This document shows, piece by piece, positions 41,933 through 50,688 of a DNA stretch of 64,000 bases; position 1 is the first letter of the stretch, and the number at the start of each line of letters is the position of its first letter. The stretch is taken from NCBI RefSeq assembly GCF_014205295.1, contig NZ_JACHNF010000001.1:5518001-5582000 (forward strand). Reading direction: 5' to 3'. The position numbers and the translations under genes are program-made. The notes under the pieces were generated by a model. It made no database searches. It was not told the origin of the DNA and saw only the letters and a list, made by a program, of their open reading frames with translations. The stretch comes from Kribbella solani. GTDB lineage: Bacteria; Actinomycetota; Actinomycetes; Propionibacteriales; Kribbellaceae.

Positions 41933-42939
41933 GTCAGCACGCCGTCGTACAGCTGCGCGATCACATCGGTCAGCCGTGGGTCCACTATCGACAGCTCATC
42001 AACCTGGTACACCTGCGACGCCTGCGTGATCAGCGCGGGCGTAGCGATCTCTCGCGGGTCGAAACGCAGTACGACAGTGCGGTCCGGGTACGGCACGGCC
42101 GCTCCGACCGCGGCCGCATCCACTTCGGTAGCGAACGGGATGTCAGCGCGAAGGCTGCGCTCGGCAAGAGTGAGTACGAGAAACCGGTACGGCATGAAGC
42201 GTTCTTTGAGCTTCGAGAGGTCACCGTCGTACAGCACCGTGCCGGAGTCGATCACGATGATCCGCTGGCACAACCGCTCGACGTCATCCATGTCGTGCGT
42301 GGTCAGTACGACAGTAGTACCCGCCGTGCGGTTGGTTTCGGCGATGAACTCGGTCAGCCGCGCCTTCGCGACCACGTCCAGCCCGACGGTCGGCTCGTCC
42401 AGGAACAGGATCGACGGCGCGTGCAGCATCGCCGCGACCAGGTCGCCCCGCATCCGCTGACCGAGTGACAACGACCGCACCGGTGTGTCCAGGAAGTCGG
42501 ACAGGTCGAGCAGCTCGGTGAACAGACCGACCCGGTCGCGGTACGTCGTCCGGTCGAGGTTGTAGAGATCGCCGAGCACTTCGAACGAATCACGCAGCGG
42601 GAGGTCGTACCAGAGCTGGGTGCGCTGCCCGAAGACCACGCCGATGTTGCGGGCGTTCCGCGCGCGGTCCCGGGACGGCTCCAGACCGGCCACCCGGCAG
42701 ACCCCGGACGTCGGCGTGAGGATGCCGGTGAGCATCTTGATGGTCGTGGACTTCCCGGCGCCGTTCGGCCCGAGGTAACCGACCAGCTCGCCCGGCTCGA
42801 CCTGGAAGTTCACGCCGCTGACCGCGCGGGTGATCTCGCGTTTGGTGCTGAACAGGCCGCGGAGCCGCGGCAGCCGGCCTGGGAGCACCGCCGGCCGACT
42901 GAACTCCTTGACCAGCCCGGCCGCCTCGATCACCGCCAT
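41929..42939 (-). CDS. ABC transporter ATPase of the DUF990 exporter
   Basis: A 336-aa ATPase with Walker A GPNGAGKST (about 60-68), signature LSLGQRMRGDLVAAML (Gly-Gly replaced by Leu-Gly, usual in this branch), Walker B ILFLDEPTVGLD and the switch His in TTHDMDD. Residues 10-40 form the extra N-terminal hairpin (VLPGRLPRLRGLFSTKRE) typical of DUF990-associated ATPases. It is first in the operon and couples by 4 bp to the permease gene. Confidence 0.93.
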   Translation of the reverse strand: MAVIEAAGLVKEFSRPAVLPGRLPRLRGLFSTKREITRAVSGVNFQVEPGELVGYLGPNGAGKSTTIKMLTGILTPTSGVCRVAGLEPSRDRARNARNIGVVFGQRTQLWYDLPLRDSFEVLGDLYNLDRTTYRDRVGLFTELLDLSDFLDTPVRSLSLGQRMRGDLVAAMLHAPSILFLDEPTVGLDVVAKARLTEFIAETNRTAGTTVVLTTHDMDDVERLCQRIIVIDSGTVLYDGDLSKLKERFMPYRFLVLTLAERSLRADIPFATEVDAAAVGAAVPYPDRTVVLRFDPREIATPALITQASQVYQVDELSIVDPRLTDVIAQLYDGVLT

Positions 42940-43138
42940 GCGTACCCTCCCCAGCGAGCGCGAACCGCCATCGTGCCACCGTTCCGGGCAGCCTGCAGGT
43001 CAAATTCTCACCGTGCTAGACCGGATCGGCCGCACCAGCTCCCGCTAGGCTCGGACTTCCTTGCAGTTCTGGGTCGATCTGTAGCCGACAGGTCACCCCG
43101 TGTAGCGAAGTGACCTAGTCAGCTAATAGAGTCCGCGC

Positions 43139-43690
43139 ATGACCATCGCGCCTTCGCTTTGCTCGCCCCTAGCGCTCGCCGATGCAGAACCCACTCGCGC
43201 CGCCGAACCCTGGGAAAGCGACGTGCTGACGGCCTACGGCCTGCTGCGAGAAGCAGCAGCCGAGCTGGATCACCTGATGCGCCATTCCCTGAAGCGCAGT
43301 GGACTGCAAATGGCAATGTTCGAACTGTTGCTGCGGCTTGCCCGCAGCCACGGGGAGAAGCAGCGTCTCACCTCGCTCGCCCGGGAGCTGACCGTCACCA
43401 CCGGCGGCATCACCCGGCTGGTCGACCGCGCCGAGAACCTCGGCCTGGTTCGCCGGGAGCCCTGTCCTGACGATGCCCGCGGCTCGTTCGCCGTCCTGAC
43501 CGAGGAGGGGAAGCGCCGGCTGCGCGAAGCGTTGCCGGACCACCTGCTCGAGATCGACAGCCTCTGGATGTCCCAGTTGGCGGACGACCGCGACGCTGTC
43601 CTCGGCAGGCTCCGACGGGTCCGGGACAACGCCCGCCGCTGGCCGAACGGCCGGCCGGGACTAGGGCCGATCACACCCGACCGGATCTGA
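43139..43690 (+). CDS. MarR family transcriptional regulator
   Basis: A 183-aa winged-helix protein. The MarR core runs from about 35 to 150: LLRLARSHGEKQRLTSLARELTVTTGGITRLVDRAENLGLVRREPCPDDARGSFAVLTEEGKRRL, with the recognition helix and the wing. It lies upstream of the molybdopterin oxidoreductase on the same strand but a hairpin separates them. The 199-bp gap before it contains no feature I can assign with confidence. Confidence 0.92.
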   Translation: MTIAPSLCSPLALADAEPTRAAEPWESDVLTAYGLLREAAAELDHLMRHSLKRSGLQMAMFELLLRLARSHGEKQRLTSLARELTVTTGGITRLVDRAENLGLVRREPCPDDARGSFAVLTEEGKRRLREALPDHLLEIDSLWMSQLADDRDAVLGRLRRVRDNARRWPNGRPGLGPITPDRI

Positions 43691-43736
43691 CCGACGAGCT
43701 CGACAACCACCCCGCATTACCCGTGACTAACGGATG

Positions 43737-43762
43737 GGGCGCCTGGCTGGTGCTGGGCGCCC
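43737..43762 (+). terminator. Hairpin between marR and the molybdopterin oxidoreductase gene
   Basis: GGGCGCC (43737-43743) pairs with GGCGCCC (43756-43762) around a 12-nt loop, 46 nt after the marR stop and 20 nt before the next start. It may end marR transcription, or fold in the leader of the next gene. Confidence 0.4.
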
Positions 43763-43782
43763 TGTCGCGCAATTGTTGAGAA

Positions 43783-45315
43783 GTGAAGCAACAAGTCGAT
43801 CCGAAGGCCCCTGGCGGCACCAAATGGCGTGGCGCCGTCGGCGGCGTCCTCGCGGCGCTGGCCGGGCTCGCGGTCGGCAGCGTCGTGGCCGGATTCCTCG
43901 GTACGGCGCAGACGCCCGTGACGGCGATCGGATCGGCCTTCATCGACCGGGTGCCGCCGTGGCTGAAGGACCTGGCGATCTCCTGGTTCGGTACGCACGA
44001 CAAGACCGCGCTCCGAGTCGGAATCCTGATCGTGGTCGGCGTACTCGCGGCGGTCGGCGGCATCCTGGCCGTACGGCGCTACTGGGCCGGTGCCCTGATC
44101 ACGGTCGCACTCACCGCCGCGGCGATCGCCGCGGCCATAACCCGCGCGGACTCCGGGCAGACCGGCTTCCTGCCGTCCTTGCTCGCCGGGGCCACCGCGC
44201 TGATCGTGCTGCGCCTGTTCAGCCGTCGGCTCGAGCCGCTGGTCGATGCCCCGGACGACGGGGTCAGCCGCCGTGGGTTCCTGCAGCTCTCGGCCGGTGT
44301 CGCGCTCGGCAGCGCCGCGGTCGGCCTACTGGGTCGCGTCGCCAACGGGAGCCGCGCCGCGGTCGCCGACGCACGGGCAGCGCTCCGGCTGCCGCAACCG
44401 CCGAGCCTCGCCCCGCCGGCCGGCGTGCAGGCCGACGGCGCCGTCCCCTGGGTGACGGCGAACGCGGACTTCTACCGGATCGACACCGCGCTCTCGGTGC
44501 CGCAGATCGTGCCGTCGGACTGGAAGCTGCGCATCCACGGGATGGTCGATCGCGAGCTCGAGCTGACCTTCGACGACCTGCTGAAACGCCAAGTTGTCCA
44601 CAAGTGGGTAACTCTCACTTGTGTCAGCAACGAGGTCGGCGGCAACCTGATCGGCAACGCGTTGTGGTCCGGCGTGCTCCTGAAGGACCTGCTCGAAGAG
44701 GTCGGTCCGGCGAAGAACGCGGACGCGATCCAGTCGACCTCGAAGGACGGTTTCACCGCCGGTACGCCGCTGCCGACGCTGCTCGACGATCGGCAGGCGA
44801 TGCTGGCGTACGCGATGAACGGGCAGCCGCTGCCGGTGGAACACGGGTTCCCGGTACGCATCGTCGTACCCGGCTTGTACGGGTATGTGTCGGCGACGAA
44901 ATGGCTCGTGGACATCGAGGTGACGCGGTTCGACCAGTTCCAGGGGTACTGGACACCGCGTGGCTGGTCGGAGCTCGGTCCGATCAAACTGTCGTCGCGG
45001 ATCGACGTACCAGGCGGCAAGAAGGTCGCGCCGGGGCCGGTCACGGTCGCCGGCGTGGCATGGGATCAGAACGTCGGCGTGTCCAAGGTCGAGGTACGCG
45101 TCGATGGTGGCCCCTGGCAACAGGCGACGCTGGCGGCGGATGCGTCGATCGAAACTTGGCGGCAGTGGCACTGGACCTGGCAGGCGTCGGGCGGTACGCA
45201 CGTATTGCAGGTGCGCGCGTTCGACGACAAGGGCAATCCACAGGTGGAGTCGTCGGCGCCGCCCGCGCCGAACGGCGCGACCGGCCTGCACACCGTCAGC
45301 GTGAAGGTCGGCTGA
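43783..45315 (+). CDS. Membrane-anchored molybdopterin-dependent oxidoreductase (sulfite oxidase family)
   Basis: 510 aa from GTG at 43783. Residues 1-150 hold about four membrane helices. A Tat-like SRRGFLQL follows at about 163-170, with a further hydrophobic stretch that probably carries the catalytic part across the membrane. Residues about 220-400 are the Mo-binding domain; the Mo-ligand Cys is in LTCVSNEVGG. The C-terminal Ig-like domain (about 410-508) is the dimerisation domain of sulfite oxidases. Similar actinobacterial proteins are annotated as sulfite oxidase-like or YedY-like; the substrate and electron acceptor are unknown. The end overlaps the convergent tetR gene by 20 bp. Confidence 0.9.
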   Translation: MKQQVDPKAPGGTKWRGAVGGVLAALAGLAVGSVVAGFLGTAQTPVTAIGSAFIDRVPPWLKDLAISWFGTHDKTALRVGILIVVGVLAAVGGILAVRRYWAGALITVALTAAAIAAAITRADSGQTGFLPSLLAGATALIVLRLFSRRLEPLVDAPDDGVSRRGFLQLSAGVALGSAAVGLLGRVANGSRAAVADARAALRLPQPPSLAPPAGVQADGAVPWVTANADFYRIDTALSVPQIVPSDWKLRIHGMVDRELELTFDDLLKRQVVHKWVTLTCVSNEVGGNLIGNALWSGVLLKDLLEEVGPAKNADAIQSTSKDGFTAGTPLPTLLDDRQAMLAYAMNGQPLPVEHGFPVRIVVPGLYGYVSATKWLVDIEVTRFDQFQGYWTPRGWSELGPIKLSSRIDVPGGKKVAPGPVTVAGVAWDQNVGVSKVEVRVDGGPWQQATLAADASIETWRQWHWTWQASGGTHVLQVRAFDDKGNPQVESSAPPAPNGATGLHTVSVKVG

Positions 45316-45925
45316 CCGCTGCCAGCACCATCGGCAGGAACGTGTGCTCCAGCGAGCCGGCCGGGACCTCCCGCGGCTCGAGCAGGCTCTGCGACCGGGC
45401 CCCTTCGTGTACGGCGATCACCATCCGGACGAACTGCTCCGCCGGGACGGTCAGCTCCATCCCGCTGGTCTCGGTGATCTGCTCGACCAATCTGGTCAGG
45501 CTCTCGCGGAACATCGTGCGCTGCTTGTTCAGCGCCTCGGCCGCGTCCTTGTCGCGGAGCGCGTGCAGGGTGAACTCGGCGGAGATCAGGTGCCACTGGC
45601 GCTGGTCCGGCGCGGTCTCGTCGAGCAGGCTCAGGACGGCGTCGAGCAGCGAGCCGGGTTGATTGGCCAGCTCCGGGAGCAGCGCCTCGATCTGCTCCAG
45701 CAACCGGTCGGTGGTGGCCTGGAAGAGGGCCAGGACCAGCTCGTCCTTGGAGCCGAAGTTGGAGTAGAAGGCGCCGCGGGTGAATCCGGCCCGCTCGCAG
45801 ATGTCCTCCACCGAGGCACCCTGGAACCCGCGCTCGGCGAACACGTCGAGCGCTCCCGCGAGCAGCCGGGCCCGGGTGTTCGAGCGGCGACGCTTGGCCG
45901 GTTCGGGGCGCTTGGTCGGTTCCAT
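45296..45925 (-). CDS. TetR/AcrR family regulator of the YhgE/Pip operon
   Basis: A 209-aa TetR protein, Arg/Lys-rich at the N-terminus. HTH: ARLLAGALDVFAERGFQGASVEDICERAGFTRGAFYSNFGSKDELV (about 19-64). It is divergent from the ABC-like/YhgE-Pip operon, and two ATAC-N6-GTAT sites lie in the 56-bp gap between them. TetR next to YhgE/Pip genes is a familiar layout and implies inducible export or envelope remodelling. Confidence 0.93.
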   Translation of the reverse strand: MEPTKRPEPAKRRRSNTRARLLAGALDVFAERGFQGASVEDICERAGFTRGAFYSNFGSKDELVLALFQATTDRLLEQIEALLPELANQPGSLLDAVLSLLDETAPDQRQWHLISAEFTLHALRDKDAAEALNKQRTMFRESLTRLVEQITETSGMELTVPAEQFVRMVIAVHEGARSQSLLEPREVPAGSLEHTFLPMVLAAVSRPSR

Positions 45926-45934
45926 AGGAGTAGG

Positions 45935-45948
45935 ATACAGTTCTGTAT
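45935..45948. promoter_or_regulatory. TetR operator, first copy
   Basis: ATACAG-TT... the 14-mer ATACAGTTCTGTAT is a perfect palindrome, 10 bp before the tetR start. It shares the ATAC-N6-GTAT frame with the copy centred 17 bp to the right. Confidence 0.7.
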
Positions 45949-45951
45949 TGA

Positions 45952-45965
45952 ATACACAACCGTAT
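45952..45965. promoter_or_regulatory. TetR operator, second copy
   Basis: ATACACAACCGTAT keeps the outer ATAC/GTAT arms of the first copy and lies 17 bp before the start of the ABC-like gene. Both sites are followed by TG. Confidence 0.55.
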
Positions 45966-45981
45966 TGAACGGGGACGCAGG

Positions 45982-46695
45982 ATGGAGCTCCACGCCGTCA
46001 GGATCAGCGTGCGCGGACCGCACGCACCGATGCTGCCTGCCACGTCGGTGAAGGTCGCGGACCACCAGGTGGTCCTGCTGACCGGCTATCCAGGCGCTGG
46101 ACACGTCGCGGCCTCGCTTGGGCTCTCCGGGCGGCTGAAACCCGACACCGGTTCAGTCCGGATCGACGGACTGGATGACCTGGCCGCCCTGCGTCGGCGG
46201 GTCGCAGTGGTCGACGCGCCCGGTATCACCGAACCGGACGACGCGCTGCCGGTGCAGACGGTGGTTGGCGAAGAGCTGGCGATCGCTGGTCGTAAGGCGG
46301 GGCGCAAGGCCGTACTGGAGTGGCTGAACGAGCATGACGCGGCCGAGCATGCTGACAAGCGGTTCGAGCACCTGCCAGTTGCCGTACGCACCAGACTGCT
46401 CACTGAGCTGACCGTGGCGCGTGCTGACGTCCAGGTGGTCATTCTGACGATGCCGGATCGCCATGGTGGAGACCCGCACGGTTGGTACGAGCTGGGGCGT
46501 TCGCTGGCGGCAGATGGGTACGGCGTGATCATCACCTGTGCTGACGCGTCGGCCCGGTTGCTCGACATCAAGGCGGCTCGGATGGGTGAGACGGATCAAC
46601 CGGATCCGATACAGGTCGCCCCGGTAGCTCCGGTTGAACCTGTCACCCCCATTGACGAAGAAGACGAAGCAGACGAAGTGGAGAAAGAGGCGTGA
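45982..46695 (+). CDS. Degenerate ABC ATPase-like protein
   Basis: 237 aa. The fold order is that of an ABC nucleotide-binding domain, but the motifs are lost: the P-loop reads GYPGAGHVAAS (no Lys), the signature region reads LPVAVRTRLLTELTVARAD (no SGGQ), and Walker B reads VVILTMPDR (no Asp-Glu). The C-terminal 35 residues are Glu/Asp/Pro-rich. The reading frame is intact and coupled by 4 bp to the YhgE/Pip gene, so it is not simply a pseudogene. It is probably a non-hydrolysing partner of that membrane protein. Tandem ABC proteins before YhgE/Pip genes are known in actinobacteria. Confidence 0.78.
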   Translation: MELHAVRISVRGPHAPMLPATSVKVADHQVVLLTGYPGAGHVAASLGLSGRLKPDTGSVRIDGLDDLAALRRRVAVVDAPGITEPDDALPVQTVVGEELAIAGRKAGRKAVLEWLNEHDAAEHADKRFEHLPVAVRTRLLTELTVARADVQVVILTMPDRHGGDPHGWYELGRSLAADGYGVIITCADASARLLDIKAARMGETDQPDPIQVAPVAPVEPVTPIDEEDEADEVEKEA

Positions 46696-48755
46696 CCGCG
46701 CTGCGGATGGCCTTGAGTGAGTTGCGGCGCCTCACGGCTGGGCGGCTGCCCAAACTGGCCGTGGTGGCACTACTACTGGTCCCGGTGCTGTACGGCGGCC
46801 TGTACTTGTACGCGAACCACGATCCGTACGGCCGACTGAACAAGATCCCCACCGCGGTCGTCGTCGAGGATGCGGGTACGACGCTGGCAACCGGTGAGAA
46901 GCTGAACGTCGGACCGCAGGTCGCCGATGAGCTGGTGAAGTCGAAGAGCTTCGACTGGCATCAGGTGAACCGTGCGGACGCGACCTCGGGGGTGTCGGAC
47001 GGGACGTACGAGTTCGCGCTGGTGCTGCCGAAGACGTTCTCCTCGGACCTGGCGTCCAGTGCGGACTTCAAGCCGCGGCAGGCGGAGTTGGAGCTGCTGA
47101 CCAACGACGCCAACAACTACATCGCGCATACGATCGCCAACCAGGTTGTGGCGCAGGTGACGAAGACGGTGGCGTCGCAGGTCAGTGAAACGGCCGCATC
47201 GCAGCTACTGGCCGGCTACAACACCATCCACAAGCAGGTGAGCTCCGCGGCCGCTGGTGCGGCGCAGCTGCAGACTGGTCTGACGTCGGCCGCTACCGGT
47301 GTGACGAAGCTACAGACCGGTGCTACGCAGCTCAACACCGCGCAAAAGCAGTTGTCTGCTGGCGCGACCCAGCTGGCGGCCGGTGCTGGGCAGGCGTCTC
47401 AGGGTGCGTCGTCCCTTGCTGCTGGTGCGTCGCAGTTGGACAGCGGGCTGGCCACGCTGAAGGACAAGACGGCCACACTGCCCCGTCAGACGAAGCAGTT
47501 GGCCAACGGCGCTGACCAGGTGGCCGATGGCAACGAGAAGATCGCTGGTGTCGGGCGACAGGTCGCTACGGCGTCCGGCACGTTGGTGTCTGATCTGACC
47601 ACGTTCGACAAGCAACTCGCGGCTCGGCTCAAGGCGGAAGGGCTGAGTCAGCACCAGATTCACGTCGTACTGACCGAGACGGCGAAGTTGCGCGCCCCGG
47701 TCGTACGCGCCAACACCAAGATCCAGTCGACGTCCAAGCAGCTCAACCAGTTGGCCACCGGCGCGCGGAAGGTGTCGGACGGTGCGTCCGCCCTCGCCAA
47801 GGCAACACCGGCCCTGACGAACGGGATCAGTACGGCGTCCAGCGGCGCACATCAGCTGAACACCGGTGCGGCGAAGCTGAAGACCGGTCTGGGTACGCTG
47901 AACACCGGTGCCACGCAGCTGGCTGCCGGCGAGAAGCAGGCGGTCACCGGGCAGGGTCAGCTGCTGACTGGCGTGAACAGCCTGTCCACCGGCGTCACCC
48001 AGCTGAAGAACGGTGCGACGCAGTTGAACACCGGTCTGGCCAACGGGGTCAAGCAGATCCCGAACCCGACGGCTGACCAGCGCAAGGCGGTCGCGGAGAC
48101 GCTGGGCGCGCCGGTGACGCTGCAGAACGTCTCGCAAGCCACCGCGGACAGCTACGGCGCCGGTCTGGCTCCGTTCTTCCTCAGTCTGGCCTGCTGGATC
48201 GGTGCCTACGTCCTGTTCCTGCTGGTTCGTCCGCTGTCACCCCGCGCGCTGGCCGCGCTGCAGTCGCCGTTCCGGGTGGCGCTGGGCGGCTGGCTGACTC
48301 CGGCTCTGTTCGGTGCGGTTCAGGCCACGCTGGTGTTCGTCGCGGTCGTCCTCGGGCTCGGTATCAGCACAGCGCACCCGTGGCTGACGGTTGGGTTCCT
48401 GATCCTGACTTCGTTCACGTTCGTCGCGATCCTGCACGCGTTGTCGGCGTGGTTCGGTGCCGTGGGCAAGTTCCTTGGTCTGGTACTGATGGTGGTGCAG
48501 CTGGTCAGCGCCGGCGGTACGTTCCCGTGGCAGACGATCCCGGAGCCGTTGTATTTCTTCCACCATGCACTCCCGATGAGTTACGCGATCGACGGCGTAC
48601 GCCACCTGATGTACGGCGGACCCGGCACCTCACTCGGCAAGGACCTGCTCGCACTGGGCGCCTGGTTCGTGGTCGCCCTCGCCGCCTCCACCCTCGCCGC
48701 CCGCAAGCAACGTGTCTGGCCCGCCAAGAAACTCGCTCCGGAGCTGGCGCTGTAG
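46692..48755 (+). CDS. YhgE/Pip domain membrane protein
   Basis: 687 aa from GTG at 46692. One N-terminal helix (about 20-42), then a very long extracytoplasmic segment (to about 490) with repeats of the form GA-x-QL-x-x-G-A/L spaced at 7-residue multiples (for example TGATQLNTAQKQLSAGATQLAAGAGQ in part), predicted as helical coiled coil. The C-terminal ABC-2-like domain has five or six helices. This is the YhgE/Pip (phage infection protein, ESAT-6 EsaA-like) layout. Such proteins serve as phage receptors or in export; the role here is unknown. Confidence 0.92.
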   Translation: MTALRMALSELRRLTAGRLPKLAVVALLLVPVLYGGLYLYANHDPYGRLNKIPTAVVVEDAGTTLATGEKLNVGPQVADELVKSKSFDWHQVNRADATSGVSDGTYEFALVLPKTFSSDLASSADFKPRQAELELLTNDANNYIAHTIANQVVAQVTKTVASQVSETAASQLLAGYNTIHKQVSSAAAGAAQLQTGLTSAATGVTKLQTGATQLNTAQKQLSAGATQLAAGAGQASQGASSLAAGASQLDSGLATLKDKTATLPRQTKQLANGADQVADGNEKIAGVGRQVATASGTLVSDLTTFDKQLAARLKAEGLSQHQIHVVLTETAKLRAPVVRANTKIQSTSKQLNQLATGARKVSDGASALAKATPALTNGISTASSGAHQLNTGAAKLKTGLGTLNTGATQLAAGEKQAVTGQGQLLTGVNSLSTGVTQLKNGATQLNTGLANGVKQIPNPTADQRKAVAETLGAPVTLQNVSQATADSYGAGLAPFFLSLACWIGAYVLFLLVRPLSPRALAALQSPFRVALGGWLTPALFGAVQATLVFVAVVLGLGISTAHPWLTVGFLILTSFTFVAILHALSAWFGAVGKFLGLVLMVVQLVSAGGTFPWQTIPEPLYFFHHALPMSYAIDGVRHLMYGGPGTSLGKDLLALGAWFVVALAASTLAARKQRVWPAKKLAPELAL

Positions 48756-48763
48756 CGGTCAGA

Positions 48764-49633
48764 TCAAGCGGGTGCAGGTGTCAGTGGTTTGGACGTCGAC
48801 TCCCGGTGGGTTCGTTCGATGGATTGGCCCCAGGTGGTGCCGGCCAGCATGAGGGCGGCGCCGATCGCGGCCGGGATGGTCAACCGTTCATTGCCGAGGC
48901 CGATGCCGATGGCAACTGCCCAGACCGGTTCGGTGCCGAGGAGCAGGCTTGCGCGGCTGGCCGACGTACGCTGCACGGCCCAGGTCTGCGCCAAGAACGC
49001 GAACACGCTGCAGAACAAGGCGAGGTACGCCACCTGGAGCCAGGTTGTCGTCGCATGGATGCTCGGTAGGTGCGTGATCGCGGGCGCGGCGAACAGTGCC
49101 GTACCGACCAGAGTCTGCACCGCGGTCAGAGGCGCGGGCCTGAGGCCGGCGGCGAGGCGGCCGACGAGCGCGACGTGACCCGCGCGTACGACGGCCGCCG
49201 CGAGCATCAACAGATCGCCGAGGCCGGGGCGGTGCAGGCCGTTGCCGGCCATCAGCAGCCCGACGGCGAGTACGCAGGTGGCCGCGGCGAGGTAGAAGCG
49301 CGGCGGCAGCGTACGGCGATCGAGGAGTGGGGTGAGGACGAGCGTCAGGCTGATGATGAGGCCGGCGTTCGCGGCGCTGGTGTGCGTGACGCCGTACGTT
49401 TCGAGGACCAGGACCGCGGCCTGGGTCAGTCCGAGGACGATCCCGAACCGGAGTTCGGCGCGGGTGATACGGCGGACGGCGAACAGCAGGGCGATCGCGG
49501 AGATCGCGTAGCGCAGGAAGAGGACCGTGAGTACCGGCAGGGCGGCGGTTGCGGTTTTCGCCGCGAGATAGCTCGATCCCCAGATGATGGCGACGATCAG
49601 CAGGACGAGATCGATACGGCGCGATGCGGGCAC
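48764..49633 (-). CDS. EamA/DMT family transporter
   Basis: 289 aa from GTG at 49633, ten predicted helices in two EamA repeats (about 5-135 and 145-275). The pattern IWGSSYLAAKTATAALPVLTVLFLRYAISAIALL is a typical first repeat; the second repeat ends RASLLLGTEPVWAVAIGIGLGNERLT. The family exports amino acids or metabolites. The divergent LysR gene is a likely regulator. The 3' end is 8 bp from the YhgE/Pip stop. Confidence 0.92.
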   Translation of the reverse strand: MPASRRIDLVLLIVAIIWGSSYLAAKTATAALPVLTVLFLRYAISAIALLFAVRRITRAELRFGIVLGLTQAAVLVLETYGVTHTSAANAGLIISLTLVLTPLLDRRTLPPRFYLAAATCVLAVGLLMAGNGLHRPGLGDLLMLAAAVVRAGHVALVGRLAAGLRPAPLTAVQTLVGTALFAAPAITHLPSIHATTTWLQVAYLALFCSVFAFLAQTWAVQRTSASRASLLLGTEPVWAVAIGIGLGNERLTIPAAIGAALMLAGTTWGQSIERTHRESTSKPLTPAPA

Positions 49634-49671
49634 GAATCCAACGGTGACCGATCACGACGTTGTAGCCAAGG

Positions 49672-49692
49672 ACGAAGTTCTTCAACGAAGTT
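49672..49692. promoter_or_regulatory. Candidate LysR binding region
   Basis: ACGAAGTT occurs at 49672-49679 and again at 49685-49692, and GAAGTTCTTC (49675-49684) is palindromic. GTTGTAG also appears twice nearby (49660 and 49690 regions). It sits in the 81-bp divergent gap before the eamA-type and lysR genes, where LysR proteins usually bind. Confidence 0.4.
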
Positions 49693-49714
49693 GTAGTTCG
49701 CCTACAGTGTGTGG

Positions 49715-50605
49715 ATGGACGAACGGCAGCTTCGCGTACTCCGGGAAGTCGGCGAGCTCGGCAGCGTGACCGCGGCGGCCGACGCGCTCTTCGTCACCCC
49801 GTCGGCGATCTCACAACAGTTGCGACTGCTGCAACGGTCGATCCCGGTGCCGCTGACCGAACGCGACGGGCGCCGGGTCGTACTCACCGCCGCCGGCCAG
49901 GCGCTCGCGAGTGCCGCCGCGGACGTCGAGCTGGCGCTGGCGCGGGCGCGGCATGCGGTGGACGAATTCATTGACCAGCCCAACGGTTCGGTGTCGATCG
50001 CGGCGTTCCACAGTGCGGCGGCCGCGTTCTTTCCGTTGCTGCTGAAGGCGGGGGCCGGGCTCCGGTTGCATGACGAAGACGTGCCGCAGGACGAGTTCCC
50101 GGCGCTCACCCGCGAGTACGACATCGTGCTGGCGCACCGCCTCGACCACGCCGTCGGTTGGCCGCGTACGGTCGCGGTCGCCCAACTGCTGCGCGAACCG
50201 CTCGACGTCGCGGTACCCATCGACCATCCGTTGGCCTCGAAGCGGATGCTGACGCCACGGGACGTCGCGCACGAACCGTGGATCACCGTGCACGACGGGT
50301 TCCCGCTGATGGCAACCATCGAGGCGATCGGCGCGGCCGCGAACCACCGGCTCGACCTGGTCCACCGCGTCAACGAATTCACCGTCGTCACCGAACTCGT
50401 CGCCGCCGGCGCCGGCCTCGCCCTGATCCCCCGCTGGACCGCCCGCCGCCACCCCGCCGTCGCCCTCCGCCCCCTCCGCGGCGTCCACACCCGCCGCCAC
50501 ATCGACGCCCTCCACCGCCCCGAACACACCCCCCGCCAAGCCCTCCGAACCACCCTCACCCACCTCCACCAAGCCGCCACCACCATCCGAACCACACCCC
50601 ACTGA
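49715..50605 (+). CDS. LysR family transcriptional regulator
   Basis: 296 aa from the ATG at 49715 (GTG two codons earlier is also possible). The N-terminal HTH is LRVLREVGELGSVTAAADALFVTPSAISQQLRLLQRSI, and the substrate-binding domain follows from about 90. The last 60 residues are unusually Arg/His/Pro/Thr-rich with an extremely C-rich DNA composition. It is divergent from the EamA transporter, its likely target. Confidence 0.92.
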   Translation: MDERQLRVLREVGELGSVTAAADALFVTPSAISQQLRLLQRSIPVPLTERDGRRVVLTAAGQALASAAADVELALARARHAVDEFIDQPNGSVSIAAFHSAAAAFFPLLLKAGAGLRLHDEDVPQDEFPALTREYDIVLAHRLDHAVGWPRTVAVAQLLREPLDVAVPIDHPLASKRMLTPRDVAHEPWITVHDGFPLMATIEAIGAAANHRLDLVHRVNEFTVVTELVAAGAGLALIPRWTARRHPAVALRPLRGVHTRRHIDALHRPEHTPRQALRTTLTHLHQAATTIRTTPH

Positions 50606-50688
50606 CCACCTTCCCCGAGCACACCACACGAAGCCCAACGCGCCGGGCGGCCGAACCCTGCATTTGAAGGGGCATCCCCGCAAGCGCA

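Noticed and set aside
45982..46695. Calling the degenerate ABC protein a pseudogene
   Set aside because: The frame is intact, coupled to the next gene and under a shared operator; loss is limited to catalytic motifs.
47250..48060. Regular DNA-level repetition that could suggest a CRISPR or minisatellite
   Set aside because: It encodes the heptad-like GA-x-QL repeats of the YhgE/Pip protein and has no constant repeat with unique spacers.
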